From an uncultured Prevotellaceae bacterium (GTDB lineage Bacteria; Bacteroidota; Bacteroidia; Bacteroidales; Bacteroidaceae), in assembly GCA_937891085.1 (NCBI GenBank), contig CALAEY010000025.1, forward strand, positions 1 through 5,489: a stretch of 5,489 bases of DNA. The letters run 5' to 3'. A model generated the notes under the pieces. It saw only the letters and a program-made list of their open reading frames with translations. It was not told the DNA's origin and did not search any database. The translations under genes were made by a program, and so were the position numbers. Below, piece after piece: positions 1 to 5,489 of the stretch. Within the stretch, counting starts at the first letter, position 1. Each line of letters starts with the position of its first letter.

Positions 1-173
1 GCACCAATGGCAGCACCTTTACCATGACCTATCAGGGCACCAACTACGCCACCCAGGGCAGCACCGCCACCACCGCCGATGAGGGCACCCTTACCAGTGT
101 TGTTCATAGAACCGCAACCTGATACTACCAGGCAGAGGCAAAGTAATAATGTGAAAATACCAGTGTGTTTCAT
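1..173 (-). CDS. Glycine-zipper lipoprotein, probably OmpA-family (partial, N-terminus only)
   Basis: The ATG at 173-171 opens a reading frame that stays open to the left edge of the window, giving 57 residues. It begins with a lipoprotein signal peptide: MKHTG, a hydrophobic stretch rich in Leu/Cys/Val, and then the lipobox V17-S18-G19-C20, so Cys20 should be lipidated and the protein anchored in the envelope. After a short polar linker (GSMNNTGKG) comes a glycine-zipper segment from about residue 28, with closely spaced Gly/Ala (ALIGGGGGAALGG, then GALIGHGKGAAIG). In Bacteroidota this arrangement is typical of OmpA-family lipoproteins that carry a C-terminal peptidoglycan-binding OmpA domain, but that domain would lie outside the window, so the family is inferred. 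A short stand-alone glycine-zipper lipoprotein is the alternative. The gene lies 84 bp downstream of the S9 peptidase on the same strand and has its own promoter in the gap, so it is probably transcribed separately. Confidence 0.85.
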   Translation of the reverse strand, partial: MKHTGIFTLLLCLCLVVSGCGSMNNTGKGALIGGGGGAALGGVVGALIGHGKGAAIG

Positions 174-207
174 ACTAAATTGGTTTTAAAATTGTAAATA
201 ATCGATG

Positions 208-241
208 CAAATATACGTTTTTCTTAAATATCCTATTCAAA
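208..241 (-). promoter_or_regulatory. Bacteroidetes-type promoter for the glycine-zipper lipoprotein gene
   Basis: On the minus strand, TATATTTG at 215-208 matches the Bacteroidetes -7 consensus TAnnTTTG exactly. TTTG at 241-238 provides a -33 element 22 nt upstream, slightly longer than the usual spacing of about 19-21. Transcription would start near 201-204, leaving a leader of roughly 30 nt before the ATG at 173. No Shine-Dalgarno sequence is evident. The surrounding A/T-rich stretch is non-coding on both strands. Confidence 0.65.
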
Positions 242-257
242 TTTAGCGTAAAAAATG

Positions 258-2702
258 TTATAGGTCTTTCTCTGGATAGAGCGCATCCCACCAAGATGCA
301 TCATTCTTCAGGTATTTAGAGAACCAAGCAAAGATAGTCTCCTGCCATTTCAAACGTTTCTGGTAGTCCAAGATATGATGGTTCTGGTCCTTCACAGCCA
401 CGAAGGCCGTCTCCCTTCCGAGGAGTTTCAGGGCTGTGAACATCTGGATGCTCTCGCCAATTGGCACGTTCGTGTCTGCTGTGCCATGCAGGAAGAGCAG
501 TGGGGTATGTATCTTGTCTGCATTGAACAGCGGACTCTGCTGAGTGTACATGTCGCTGGCATTCCAAGGGTACTTGCCTGCGCTGGCCACCTCGCTATAG
601 CTATAGCCCCAGTAACCTTCGCCCCAATAGCTGGTAATGTCGCTGATACCCGCATGACTGATGGCAGCAGCGAAGATATCCGTCACCGTCTGGAGGTATT
701 GCGTCATAAATCCACCATAGCTGGCACCGATGCAGCCTATCTTGCTGGCATCCACGAAGCTATGCTCTGCACAGAACTTCTTGGTACCTTCGATGATGTC
801 ATCGGCAGTCATCAGTCCCCATGAGTTTACGTGGCGGGCTGCAAATTCCTGTCCAAAGCCTGCAGCACCACTTGGTTGCACCACATAGACCACATAGCCC
901 TGAGAAGCATAGGCATTGTGCGGATAACGGCTTTCAAATGTACGCTCGGTAGGTGTGCAGCCGCCATAGTAGTTCACAATCATCGGATACTTCTTGGTAG
1001 CATCGAAATGAGGTGGCAGATAGTAGCGTCCATAGATAGTGTCGCCTCGTTGGTTTACGTAGTTCCATTCGCCAAATTGTCCCAGTTCCACATCTTTCAG
1101 CAGCTCTATGTTAGAATCTTCTAATAAGGTATGTGTGCGTTTCTTAGGATTGAGGTTAAGTAAGTGCAGGCGGTTGCTATGCTGGGCACCTTGACCTACA
1201 TAGGCCATGACTGGCGCATCTGCTGCCAAGGAGTAGCTGCTCACCACATCTTCCTGACTGCCCAAATCGGTGATCTTTCCTGTCTTTGGATCCAGCGAGT
1301 ACAGATATACCAAGTCGCGATGGTTGGCAGAGAAGTAGATCTGTCCATCGCTGCGCGACCAGTCGTAAGACTCGACTGACTGTGTGATATTGTCTGTCAG
1401 CGGAGTCACCTTGCCAGTGGCAATGTCATAGCGGTAGAGGATATACTGATACATGCTCGGAATCTGTCCTGGCTTCACGTGATTGCCGATGCCGTTGAAT
1501 GCCTCTGCTGAGGCTTGAACCAGCAGTTCCTTGCCATCGGGTGAGAAACTCATGCCACCAAGAAACTCAGCTCCCTTCATGAGAGTATCCACTTTCAGAC
1601 TGTGGGCATCCATGATCAACACATCGGTGACATCGGTAGGGCGCTTCGTGAGGCGGGAACGACGGACATTAAGCAGCAGCTTCGTACCGTCGTTACTGAT
1701 GTCTGTCAAGTAAGCAGCATGACTGCCGAAAGTGAGGGGAGTGGTCACGCCCGTCTGCACATCTACTTTAGATAAGGTGGCGCGGTCTCTCCAACCTGGT
1801 TGGCGGTCTTCTGGTTCCAGAATCTCAAACACCTCAGGGTCTTCCTTAGTGCCTTCCTCCCTGTTGCGTATGATCATGTAGTCTTCCGTAGGGCTCAAAG
1901 TGAAAAAGCCTTGAGGCGCATTCTCCATAAAAACGGTGCGCTGCTGAGTGGCTGGATTCACCTTGTAGAGTGTGTTTCCGTCACGTACCAACAAGGCATT
2001 GGTGCGAGGCATCCATTGCGCGCCTCCGCTGATGGTGGCAATGCGGCGATTGGTTGCAGTCTCACGCAGCTCCGTACTGCTAGTTGAGCGGTTACCGTCG
2101 GATGTGGTGAAATTCACCAAGATATACTGGCCGTTGGGTGACAGCGAGCCAGAAGTCACGCGCTTGCCATGCAGCACATCCATCAGGCTAAACGGATGCT
2201 TGCCTGTGGCAGTAGTAGGCACTGGCTTATCAGCCTTGATGCTCACCTTAATACTATCTGAAGCCCCTGCGTCTGTCAGGTAAGTGATTTTTACCACATG
2301 CTGGTGGGCAGGACTCAGCTTTAGGGTGGAACCAGCTTCCCGTCCATCAATGTAGACTTGATAGGTCTTAGGCCCCTTCACTTCCAGTCTGCCATCAAGG
2401 TAGCTGTCGTTGTTGATGCCGAAAGTCAGCTGTCCCACGGCCTTACTATCGGTCAGTGAAGGCAGCACCTCGCCGCTCCATGCTTCTTCTTTCACACTCT
2501 CCGAGGCATTGAATCCCTTGAGGAGCGTCATGTCATTGAAACTCCTGCCTTTGGCATCTACGTTACCCGTTTGATAGGGCGAAGTGATGGCAAAGGGACC
2601 TGCGAGGCGGAAATCCTTTACTACGGTAGTTGTTTGCTGTGCGCTGAGGCTGGCTGCCATTCCTGCCAGCAAACAGCAGATCATTGTTTTTAGCTGATTC
2701 AT
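258..2702 (-). CDS. Secreted S9-family serine peptidase (prolyl oligopeptidase/DPP4-like), 814 aa
   Basis: A complete gene, ATG at 2702-2700 and TAA at 260-258. The first ~21 residues form a Sec signal peptide (short Lys-containing start, hydrophobic core, SLSA before QQ), so the enzyme is exported, probably to the periplasm. Residues ~28-160 are a beta-rich N-terminal region I cannot assign. Residues ~168-530 look like a seven-bladed beta-propeller with PD40/WD40-like repeats (SLSPNGQYILV near 187, FSPDGKELLV near 386). Residues ~535-800 are the alpha/beta-hydrolase domain (Peptidase_S9). The nucleophile is Ser661 in GASYGG, the acid is Asp743 in HGTADTNVP, and the base is probably His775 in DQNHHI. 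Tyr579 in NYYGG aligns by eye with the oxyanion Tyr of DPP4. Family members cleave short peptides, often after proline, and the propeller restricts access to small substrates. Exact specificity (dipeptidyl-peptidase, acylaminoacyl-peptidase or other) cannot be read from the sequence: an acidic stretch at 281-300 could supply N-terminus-binding glutamates, but I cannot align it securely. It is divergent from ettA. Confidence 0.93.
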   Translation of the reverse strand: MNQLKTMICCLLAGMAASLSAQQTTTVVKDFRLAGPFAITSPYQTGNVDAKGRSFNDMTLLKGFNASESVKEEAWSGEVLPSLTDSKAVGQLTFGINNDSYLDGRLEVKGPKTYQVYIDGREAGSTLKLSPAHQHVVKITYLTDAGASDSIKVSIKADKPVPTTATGKHPFSLMDVLHGKRVTSGSLSPNGQYILVNFTTSDGNRSTSSTELRETATNRRIATISGGAQWMPRTNALLVRDGNTLYKVNPATQQRTVFMENAPQGFFTLSPTEDYMIIRNREEGTKEDPEVFEILEPEDRQPGWRDRATLSKVDVQTGVTTPLTFGSHAAYLTDISNDGTKLLLNVRRSRLTKRPTDVTDVLIMDAHSLKVDTLMKGAEFLGGMSFSPDGKELLVQASAEAFNGIGNHVKPGQIPSMYQYILYRYDIATGKVTPLTDNITQSVESYDWSRSDGQIYFSANHRDLVYLYSLDPKTGKITDLGSQEDVVSSYSLAADAPVMAYVGQGAQHSNRLHLLNLNPKKRTHTLLEDSNIELLKDVELGQFGEWNYVNQRGDTIYGRYYLPPHFDATKKYPMIVNYYGGCTPTERTFESRYPHNAYASQGYVVYVVQPSGAAGFGQEFAARHVNSWGLMTADDIIEGTKKFCAEHSFVDASKIGCIGASYGGFMTQYLQTVTDIFAAAISHAGISDITSYWGEGYWGYSYSEVASAGKYPWNASDMYTQQSPLFNADKIHTPLLFLHGTADTNVPIGESIQMFTALKLLGRETAFVAVKDQNHHILDYQKRLKWQETIFAWFSKYLKNDASWWDALYPEKDL

Positions 2703-2728
2703 TGAATTTGTTTTTATAATTTCAGTTG

Positions 2729-2736
2729 CAAAGATA
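2729..2736 (-). promoter_or_regulatory. -7 element of the S9 peptidase promoter
   Basis: Read on the minus strand, TATCTTTG at 2736-2729 matches TAnnTTTG perfectly. It sits 26 bp upstream of the peptidase ATG, which predicts a start near 2722 and a leader of only about 20 nt. No good TTTG -33 element is found at the expected distance (around 2757-2762), so the promoter may be weak or need an activator. It directly abuts the -33 element of the divergent ettA promoter. Confidence 0.6.
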
Positions 2737-2738
2737 GG

Positions 2739-2748
2739 AAAATATTTT
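2739..2748. repeat. Perfect 10-bp A/T palindrome between divergent -7 boxes
   Basis: AAAATATTTT is self-complementary. It lies 2 bp from the peptidase -7 box on one side and directly touches the ettA -7 box on the other, so it falls in the spacer of both promoters. It could be a regulator site or simply a flexible A/T-rich spacer. An A/T-only palindrome of this length is not rare in such regions. Confidence 0.5.
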
Positions 2749-2791
2749 TACCTTTGTCAGCATAAGGATAATATTAATAAGGTGTAAAAGT

Positions 2792-4489
2792 ATGGCAACA
2801 GTTGACGACAAGAAAGTAATCTTCTCGATGGTCGGCTTGAGCAAGGTTATTCAGCAGAATAACAAGCAGGTGCTCAAGGATATTTATCTCTCGTTTTTCT
2901 ATGGCGCCAAGATAGGAATCATCGGTCTGAACGGTGCAGGTAAGTCCACTTTGCTGAAGATTATCGCAGGCCTTGATAAGCAGTATCAAGGTCAGGTGGT
3001 CTTTGCTCCTGGCTATAGCGTGGGCTATCTGGAGCAAGATCCATACCTCGACCCCACCAAGACGGTGAAGGAAATCGTGATGGAAGGCGTGCAGCCCATT
3101 GTAGATGCACTGAACGAGTATGAGGAAATCAATCAGAAGTTCGGACTCCCAGAGTACTATGAGGATGCCGGCAAGATGGATCAGTTGATGGCGCGTCAAG
3201 GGGAGTTGCAAGACGTCATAGACGCTACGGATGCGTGGAACCTTGATACCAAATTGGAACAGGCGATGGATGCTTTACGCTGTCCTGATGGTGATGAACC
3301 CACCGAGCATCTCAGTGGTGGTGAGCGTCGTCGTGTGGCACTGTGCCGTCTGTTGTTGCAGAAACCAGATATCCTTTTGCTGGATGAGCCTACCAACCAT
3401 CTGGACGCTGAGAGCATCGACTGGCTGGAGCAACATCTGCAGCAGTACGAGGGAACGGTGATTGCTGTGACGCATGACCGTTACTTCCTCGACCATGTGG
3501 CTGGTTGGATATTGGAACTGGATCGTGGCGAAGGCATCCCTTGGAAGGGCAACTATAGCAGTTGGCTGGAGCAGAAGACGTTGCGCATGGCTCAGGAAGA
3601 GAAGACTGAGAGTAAGCGTCGCAAGACCCTGCAGCGTGAGTTGGAGTGGGTGCGCATGGCTCCAAAGGCCCGCCAAGCCAAGGGTAAGGCCCGTCTGAAC
3701 TCTTACGAAAAACTGCTTAATGAGGATGTGCGCCAGAAGGAGGAGAGGTTGGAGATTTTCATCCCGAATGGTCCAAGACTGGGTAATAAGGTTATCGAGG
3801 CACAGCATGTGAAGAAGGCCTTTGGTGACAAGTTGCTCTTCGACGACTTGAACTTCATGCTGCCTCCTAACGGCATCGTGGGCGTGATAGGTCCTAACGG
3901 TGCAGGTAAGACTACGCTCTTCCGCCTGATCATGGGACTGGAGCAGCCTGATGGCGGTACGTTTGAGGTTGGAGAGACGGTGAAGTTGGCCTACGTGGAC
4001 CAGCAGCATAAGAGCATAGACCCAGGCAAGACCGTCTATGAAGTCATCTCTGGCGGAACGGAGCTTATCCGCATGGGAGGCAAGGACGTGAATGCCCGTG
4101 CCTACCTGAGCCGTTTCAATTTCAGCGGTGTGGATCAGCAGAAACTCTGTGGCGTGCTTAGTGGTGGTGAGCGTAATCGTCTGCAATTGGCGTTGGCTCT
4201 GAAGGAAGAAGGCAATGTGCTGCTGCTTGATGAGCCTACCAACGATATCGATGTAAATACCCTCCGCGCCTTGGAAGAAGGTCTGGAAGATTTTGCAGGA
4301 TGTGCCGTGATTATCAGTCATGATCGTTGGTTCCTCGATCGTATCTGTACGCACATTTTGGCCTTCGAAGGAAACTCCAATGTTTTCTTCTTCGAAGGTT
4401 CTTATTCCGAGTACGAGGAAAACAAGTTGAAACGTATTGGGAAAGAAGAACCTACGCGCGTACGTTATAGAAAACTGACGCAAGACTGA
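2792..4489 (+). CDS. ettA: Energy-dependent translational throttle protein EttA (ABC-F ATPase), 565 aa
   Basis: A complete gene encoding a cytoplasmic ABC-F protein with two ATPase domains and no membrane segments. ABC1 has Walker A GLNGAGKST (45-53), signature LSGGE (174-178), Walker B ILLLDE with catalytic Glu199, and the H-switch His228 in THDR. An arm insertion lies at about 95-140, as in EttA. The linker (~242-325), rich in Lys/Arg and probably helical, is the P-site tRNA interaction motif; it is preceded by LDRGEGIPWKGNYSSWLEQK, a stretch that closely matches E. coli EttA as I recall it. ABC2 has Walker A GPNGAGKTT (367-375), signature LSGGE (456-460), Walker B LLLDE with Glu481, and His510 in SHDR. 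The length is close to the ~555 residues of E. coli EttA. EttA binds the ribosomal E site and, depending on the ATP/ADP ratio, gates the first elongation step. The length, arm and linker argue against antibiotic-resistance ABC-F types. All catalytic residues are intact. Confidence 0.96.
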   Translation: MATVDDKKVIFSMVGLSKVIQQNNKQVLKDIYLSFFYGAKIGIIGLNGAGKSTLLKIIAGLDKQYQGQVVFAPGYSVGYLEQDPYLDPTKTVKEIVMEGVQPIVDALNEYEEINQKFGLPEYYEDAGKMDQLMARQGELQDVIDATDAWNLDTKLEQAMDALRCPDGDEPTEHLSGGERRRVALCRLLLQKPDILLLDEPTNHLDAESIDWLEQHLQQYEGTVIAVTHDRYFLDHVAGWILELDRGEGIPWKGNYSSWLEQKTLRMAQEEKTESKRRKTLQRELEWVRMAPKARQAKGKARLNSYEKLLNEDVRQKEERLEIFIPNGPRLGNKVIEAQHVKKAFGDKLLFDDLNFMLPPNGIVGVIGPNGAGKTTLFRLIMGLEQPDGGTFEVGETVKLAYVDQQHKSIDPGKTVYEVISGGTELIRMGGKDVNARAYLSRFNFSGVDQQKLCGVLSGGERNRLQLALALKEEGNVLLLDEPTNDIDVNTLRALEEGLEDFAGCAVIISHDRWFLDRICTHILAFEGNSNVFFFEGSYSEYEENKLKRIGKEEPTRVRYRKLTQD

Positions 4490-4522
4490 GAAAAAAGTTG
4501 GGCTCGGATGCGTTAAAATCTC

Positions 4523-4535
4523 TAAAATTGTTTTA
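4523..4535. repeat. Small inverted repeat overlapping the receptor -7 box
   Basis: TAAAA (4523-4527) and TTTTA (4531-4535) form perfect 5-bp arms around the 3-nt spacer TTG. The right arm overlaps the first two bases of the -7 element. It occupies the same position as the palindrome at the ettA promoter. It may be an operator, or only a by-product of A/T-rich spacer sequence. Confidence 0.35.
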
Positions 4536-4541
4536 CCTTTG
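4534..4541 (+). promoter_or_regulatory. -7 element of the TonB-receptor promoter
   Basis: TACCTTTG matches TAnnTTTG exactly and is identical to the ettA -7 box. No convincing TTTG lies about 20 nt upstream (4510-4513 reads GCGT), so the -33 half is weak and expression may depend on an activator or alternative sigma factor. A start near 4547 would give a leader of roughly 70 nt to the ATG at 4616, or about 15 nt to the alternative ATG at 4562. The 126-bp gap after ettA shows no clear terminator hairpin with a U-run. Confidence 0.6.
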
Positions 4542-4615
4542 CGTCTTGTTAAAAAAGAGGTATGAGTATAGGAAATATAATTATTTATCATAAACCTTCA
4601 TTAAACAGTTTAATT

Positions 4616-5489
4616 ATGTCAAAACAATTAAGAATGCTGATGCTTGCAGTGATGGCGCTGTTCATCTCTGTAGGTGTGCATGCTCAGATTACTACGGCTG
4701 CCATGGGTGGTCGAGTGATTGATGACACAGGTGAGGCTGTGATTGGTGCATCTGTACGTGCCGTACACGAGCCTTCTGGTTCAGTCTATGGAGCTGTCAC
4801 GAATGTGGACGGCCGTTATTCTATTCAAGGTATGCGTACCGGTGGCCCTTACACCGTAACAGTTTCTTACGTAGGCTACTCTTCCAAGTCCTTCTCGAAC
4901 TTGACCCTCCAGCTCGGTGAGGTGTTCAACCTGAACGTAGATCTTTCTGAGAACATCGAGACACTGGGTGAGGTCGTGGTAACAGCTACGGCTTCTAAGT
5001 TTGCCGTGGAGAAGACTGGTGCTGTGACTAACATCAACCAGGCTGCTATCACCAACCTGCCTACTGTAAGCCGTAGCATCTCAGACATCGCTCGCCTCTC
5101 TCCATACGCTAACGGTATGGGCTTCAGCGGTGGTGATGGTCGTTCTACCAACTTCACAGTGGATGGTGCCAACTTCAACAACAACTTTGGTTTGAGTTCT
5201 AATCTGCCTGGTGGTGGTACTCCTATTTCTGTAGATGCTATCGAGGAAATGCAGGTTGTGGTGACTCCATTCGATGTTCGCCAGTCTAACTTCATCGGTG
5301 GTGGTATCAACGCTGTGACTAAGTCTGGTACAAACACCTTTAAGGGCACTGCTTACACCTATTTAATGAATGAGAACCTCCACGGCACCCGTATCGGTGG
5401 TCAGGATGTGGCTCGTTCCAAGGATCGTAAGTACACCTATGGTGCTACACTGGGTGGCCCTATCATCAAGAACAAGCTGTTCTTCTTCG
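4616..5489 (+). CDS. Oar-like TonB-dependent outer-membrane receptor (partial, N-terminal 291 aa)
   Basis: The frame from the ATG at 4616 stays open to the right edge. Residues 1-23 are a Sec signal peptide (MSKQLRMLML..., VHA before QIT). Residues ~30-112 form a carboxypeptidase-regulatory-like beta-sandwich (GRVIDDTGEAVIGASV, TNVDGRYSI, MRTGGPYTVTVSYVGY). A TonB-box-like ETLGEVVVTAT follows at 115-125, then the plug domain with RSISDIARLSP (153-163), FTVDG (180-184) and GGGINAVTKSGTN (228-240). Barrel sequence begins near 242, and LGGPIIKNKLFFF at the right end is characteristic. The MRTGGPYTV and GGPIIKNKLFFF motifs favour the Oar-like group (full length usually about 1,000 residues) over classical SusC. 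Such receptors import large substrates across the outer membrane using TonB energy; the substrate is unknown here. Codons are strongly biased to GGT, GCT and CGT, consistent with high expression. The start at 4616 gives the best signal peptide, but an in-frame ATG at 4562 would add 18 residues. Confidence 0.93.
   Translation, partial: MSKQLRMLMLAVMALFISVGVHAQITTAAMGGRVIDDTGEAVIGASVRAVHEPSGSVYGAVTNVDGRYSIQGMRTGGPYTVTVSYVGYSSKSFSNLTLQLGEVFNLNVDLSENIETLGEVVVTATASKFAVEKTGAVTNINQAAITNLPTVSRSISDIARLSPYANGMGFSGGDGRSTNFTVDGANFNNNFGLSSNLPGGGTPISVDAIEEMQVVVTPFDVRQSNFIGGGINAVTKSGTNTFKGTAYTYLMNENLHGTRIGGQDVARSKDRKYTYGATLGGPIIKNKLFFF

Larger units (their letters stand above)
2726..2756 (+). promoter_or_regulatory. 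Bacteroidetes-type promoter for ettA
   Basis: TACCTTTG at 2749-2756 is a perfect TAnnTTTG -7 element, and TTG at 2726-2728 is a -33 element with an ideal 20-nt spacer. Transcription would start near 2762, about 30 nt before the ATG at 2792. The leader contains a weak Shine-Dalgarno-like AAGGTG (2779-2784) at about 7-9 nt from the ATG, which supports the chosen start. This is the best-formed promoter in the window. Confidence 0.72.

Noticed and set aside
1..110. GCC/ACC-rich repetitive pattern at the left edge, considered as a DNA repeat
   Set aside because: The pattern is explained by Gly/Ala codons of the glycine-zipper segment on the minus strand, with no exact repeat unit.
594..607. A 14-bp perfect palindrome GCTATAGCTATAGC inside the peptidase gene
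   Set aside because: It falls on codons for the repeated Tyr-Ser residues (GYSYSE) of the hydrolase domain, and there is no sign of a regulatory role deep in the coding sequence.
2792..4489. Antibiotic-resistance ABC-F (Msr/Vga/Optr-like) as an identity for the ATPase gene
   Set aside because: The arm insertion, the linker sequence with GIPWKGNYSSWLEQK, and the length match housekeeping EttA closely. Resistance-type proteins have different, longer linkers.
4477..4545. Inverted repeat GACGCAA (4477-4483) and TTGCGTC (4539-4545) around the end of ettA, considered as a terminator
   Set aside because: The 7-bp arms are separated by 55 nt, there is no U-run directly after, and the right arm overlaps the receptor -7 box. 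It is probably a chance match.
3275..4591. A 438-codon open frame on the minus strand opposite ettA
   Set aside because: It lies almost wholly antisense to a fully intact EttA. Its translation is rich in Gln, His, Leu and Thr with no recognisable domain, as expected from the reverse of a constrained coding sequence. It is a shadow frame.
4876..5349. A 157-codon minus-strand open frame opposite the TonB receptor
   Set aside because: Low-complexity Pro/Leu/Ser-rich translation with no signal or domain, fully inside a strongly supported receptor gene. The codon bias of the receptor (GGT, GCT) removes stops on the other strand.

Overview
The window looks like ordinary chromosomal DNA from a Bacteroidota bacterium, most likely of the order Bacteroidales and plausibly Prevotella-like. 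The sequence evidence is fourfold: four close matches to the Bacteroidetes -7 promoter element TAnnTTTG just upstream of the four genes, little Shine-Dalgarno sequence, an Oar-type TonB-dependent receptor with an N-terminal carboxypeptidase-regulatory-like domain, and a glycine-zipper lipoprotein. The genus is an inference from general resemblance only.

Layout from left to right. At 1-173 (minus strand, running off the left edge) is the N-terminus of a glycine-zipper lipoprotein, probably of the OmpA-family type, with its own promoter at 208-241. At 258-2702 (minus) is a complete 814-residue secreted S9 (prolyl oligopeptidase/DPP4-like) serine peptidase with an intact Ser-Asp-His triad. An 89-bp divergent intergenic region (2703-2791) follows; it holds two back-to-back, interlocking promoters around a perfect A/T palindrome. 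At 2792-4489 (plus) is a complete 565-residue ABC-F ATPase that is clearly EttA, the energy-dependent translational throttle. After a 126-bp intergenic region with another -7 element, the first 291 residues of an Oar-like TonB-dependent outer-membrane receptor start at 4616 (plus) and run off the right edge.

The genes do not form an obvious pathway. Three encode cell-envelope or exported proteins (lipoprotein, peptidase, TonB receptor) and one encodes a cytoplasmic translation factor. Each appears to have its own promoter, so I see four monocistronic or first-gene units rather than an operon. The peptidase and the receptor could both serve peptide acquisition, but only their proximity suggests it.

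I found no RNA gene, mobile element, CRISPR array or clear intrinsic terminator. I also found no convincing new biological system. The points most worth a second look are the architecture of the divergent promoter region, an 18-bp element shared (16 of 18 identical) by the ettA and receptor promoters, the unassigned N-terminal domain of the peptidase, and an in-frame upstream start codon for the receptor.
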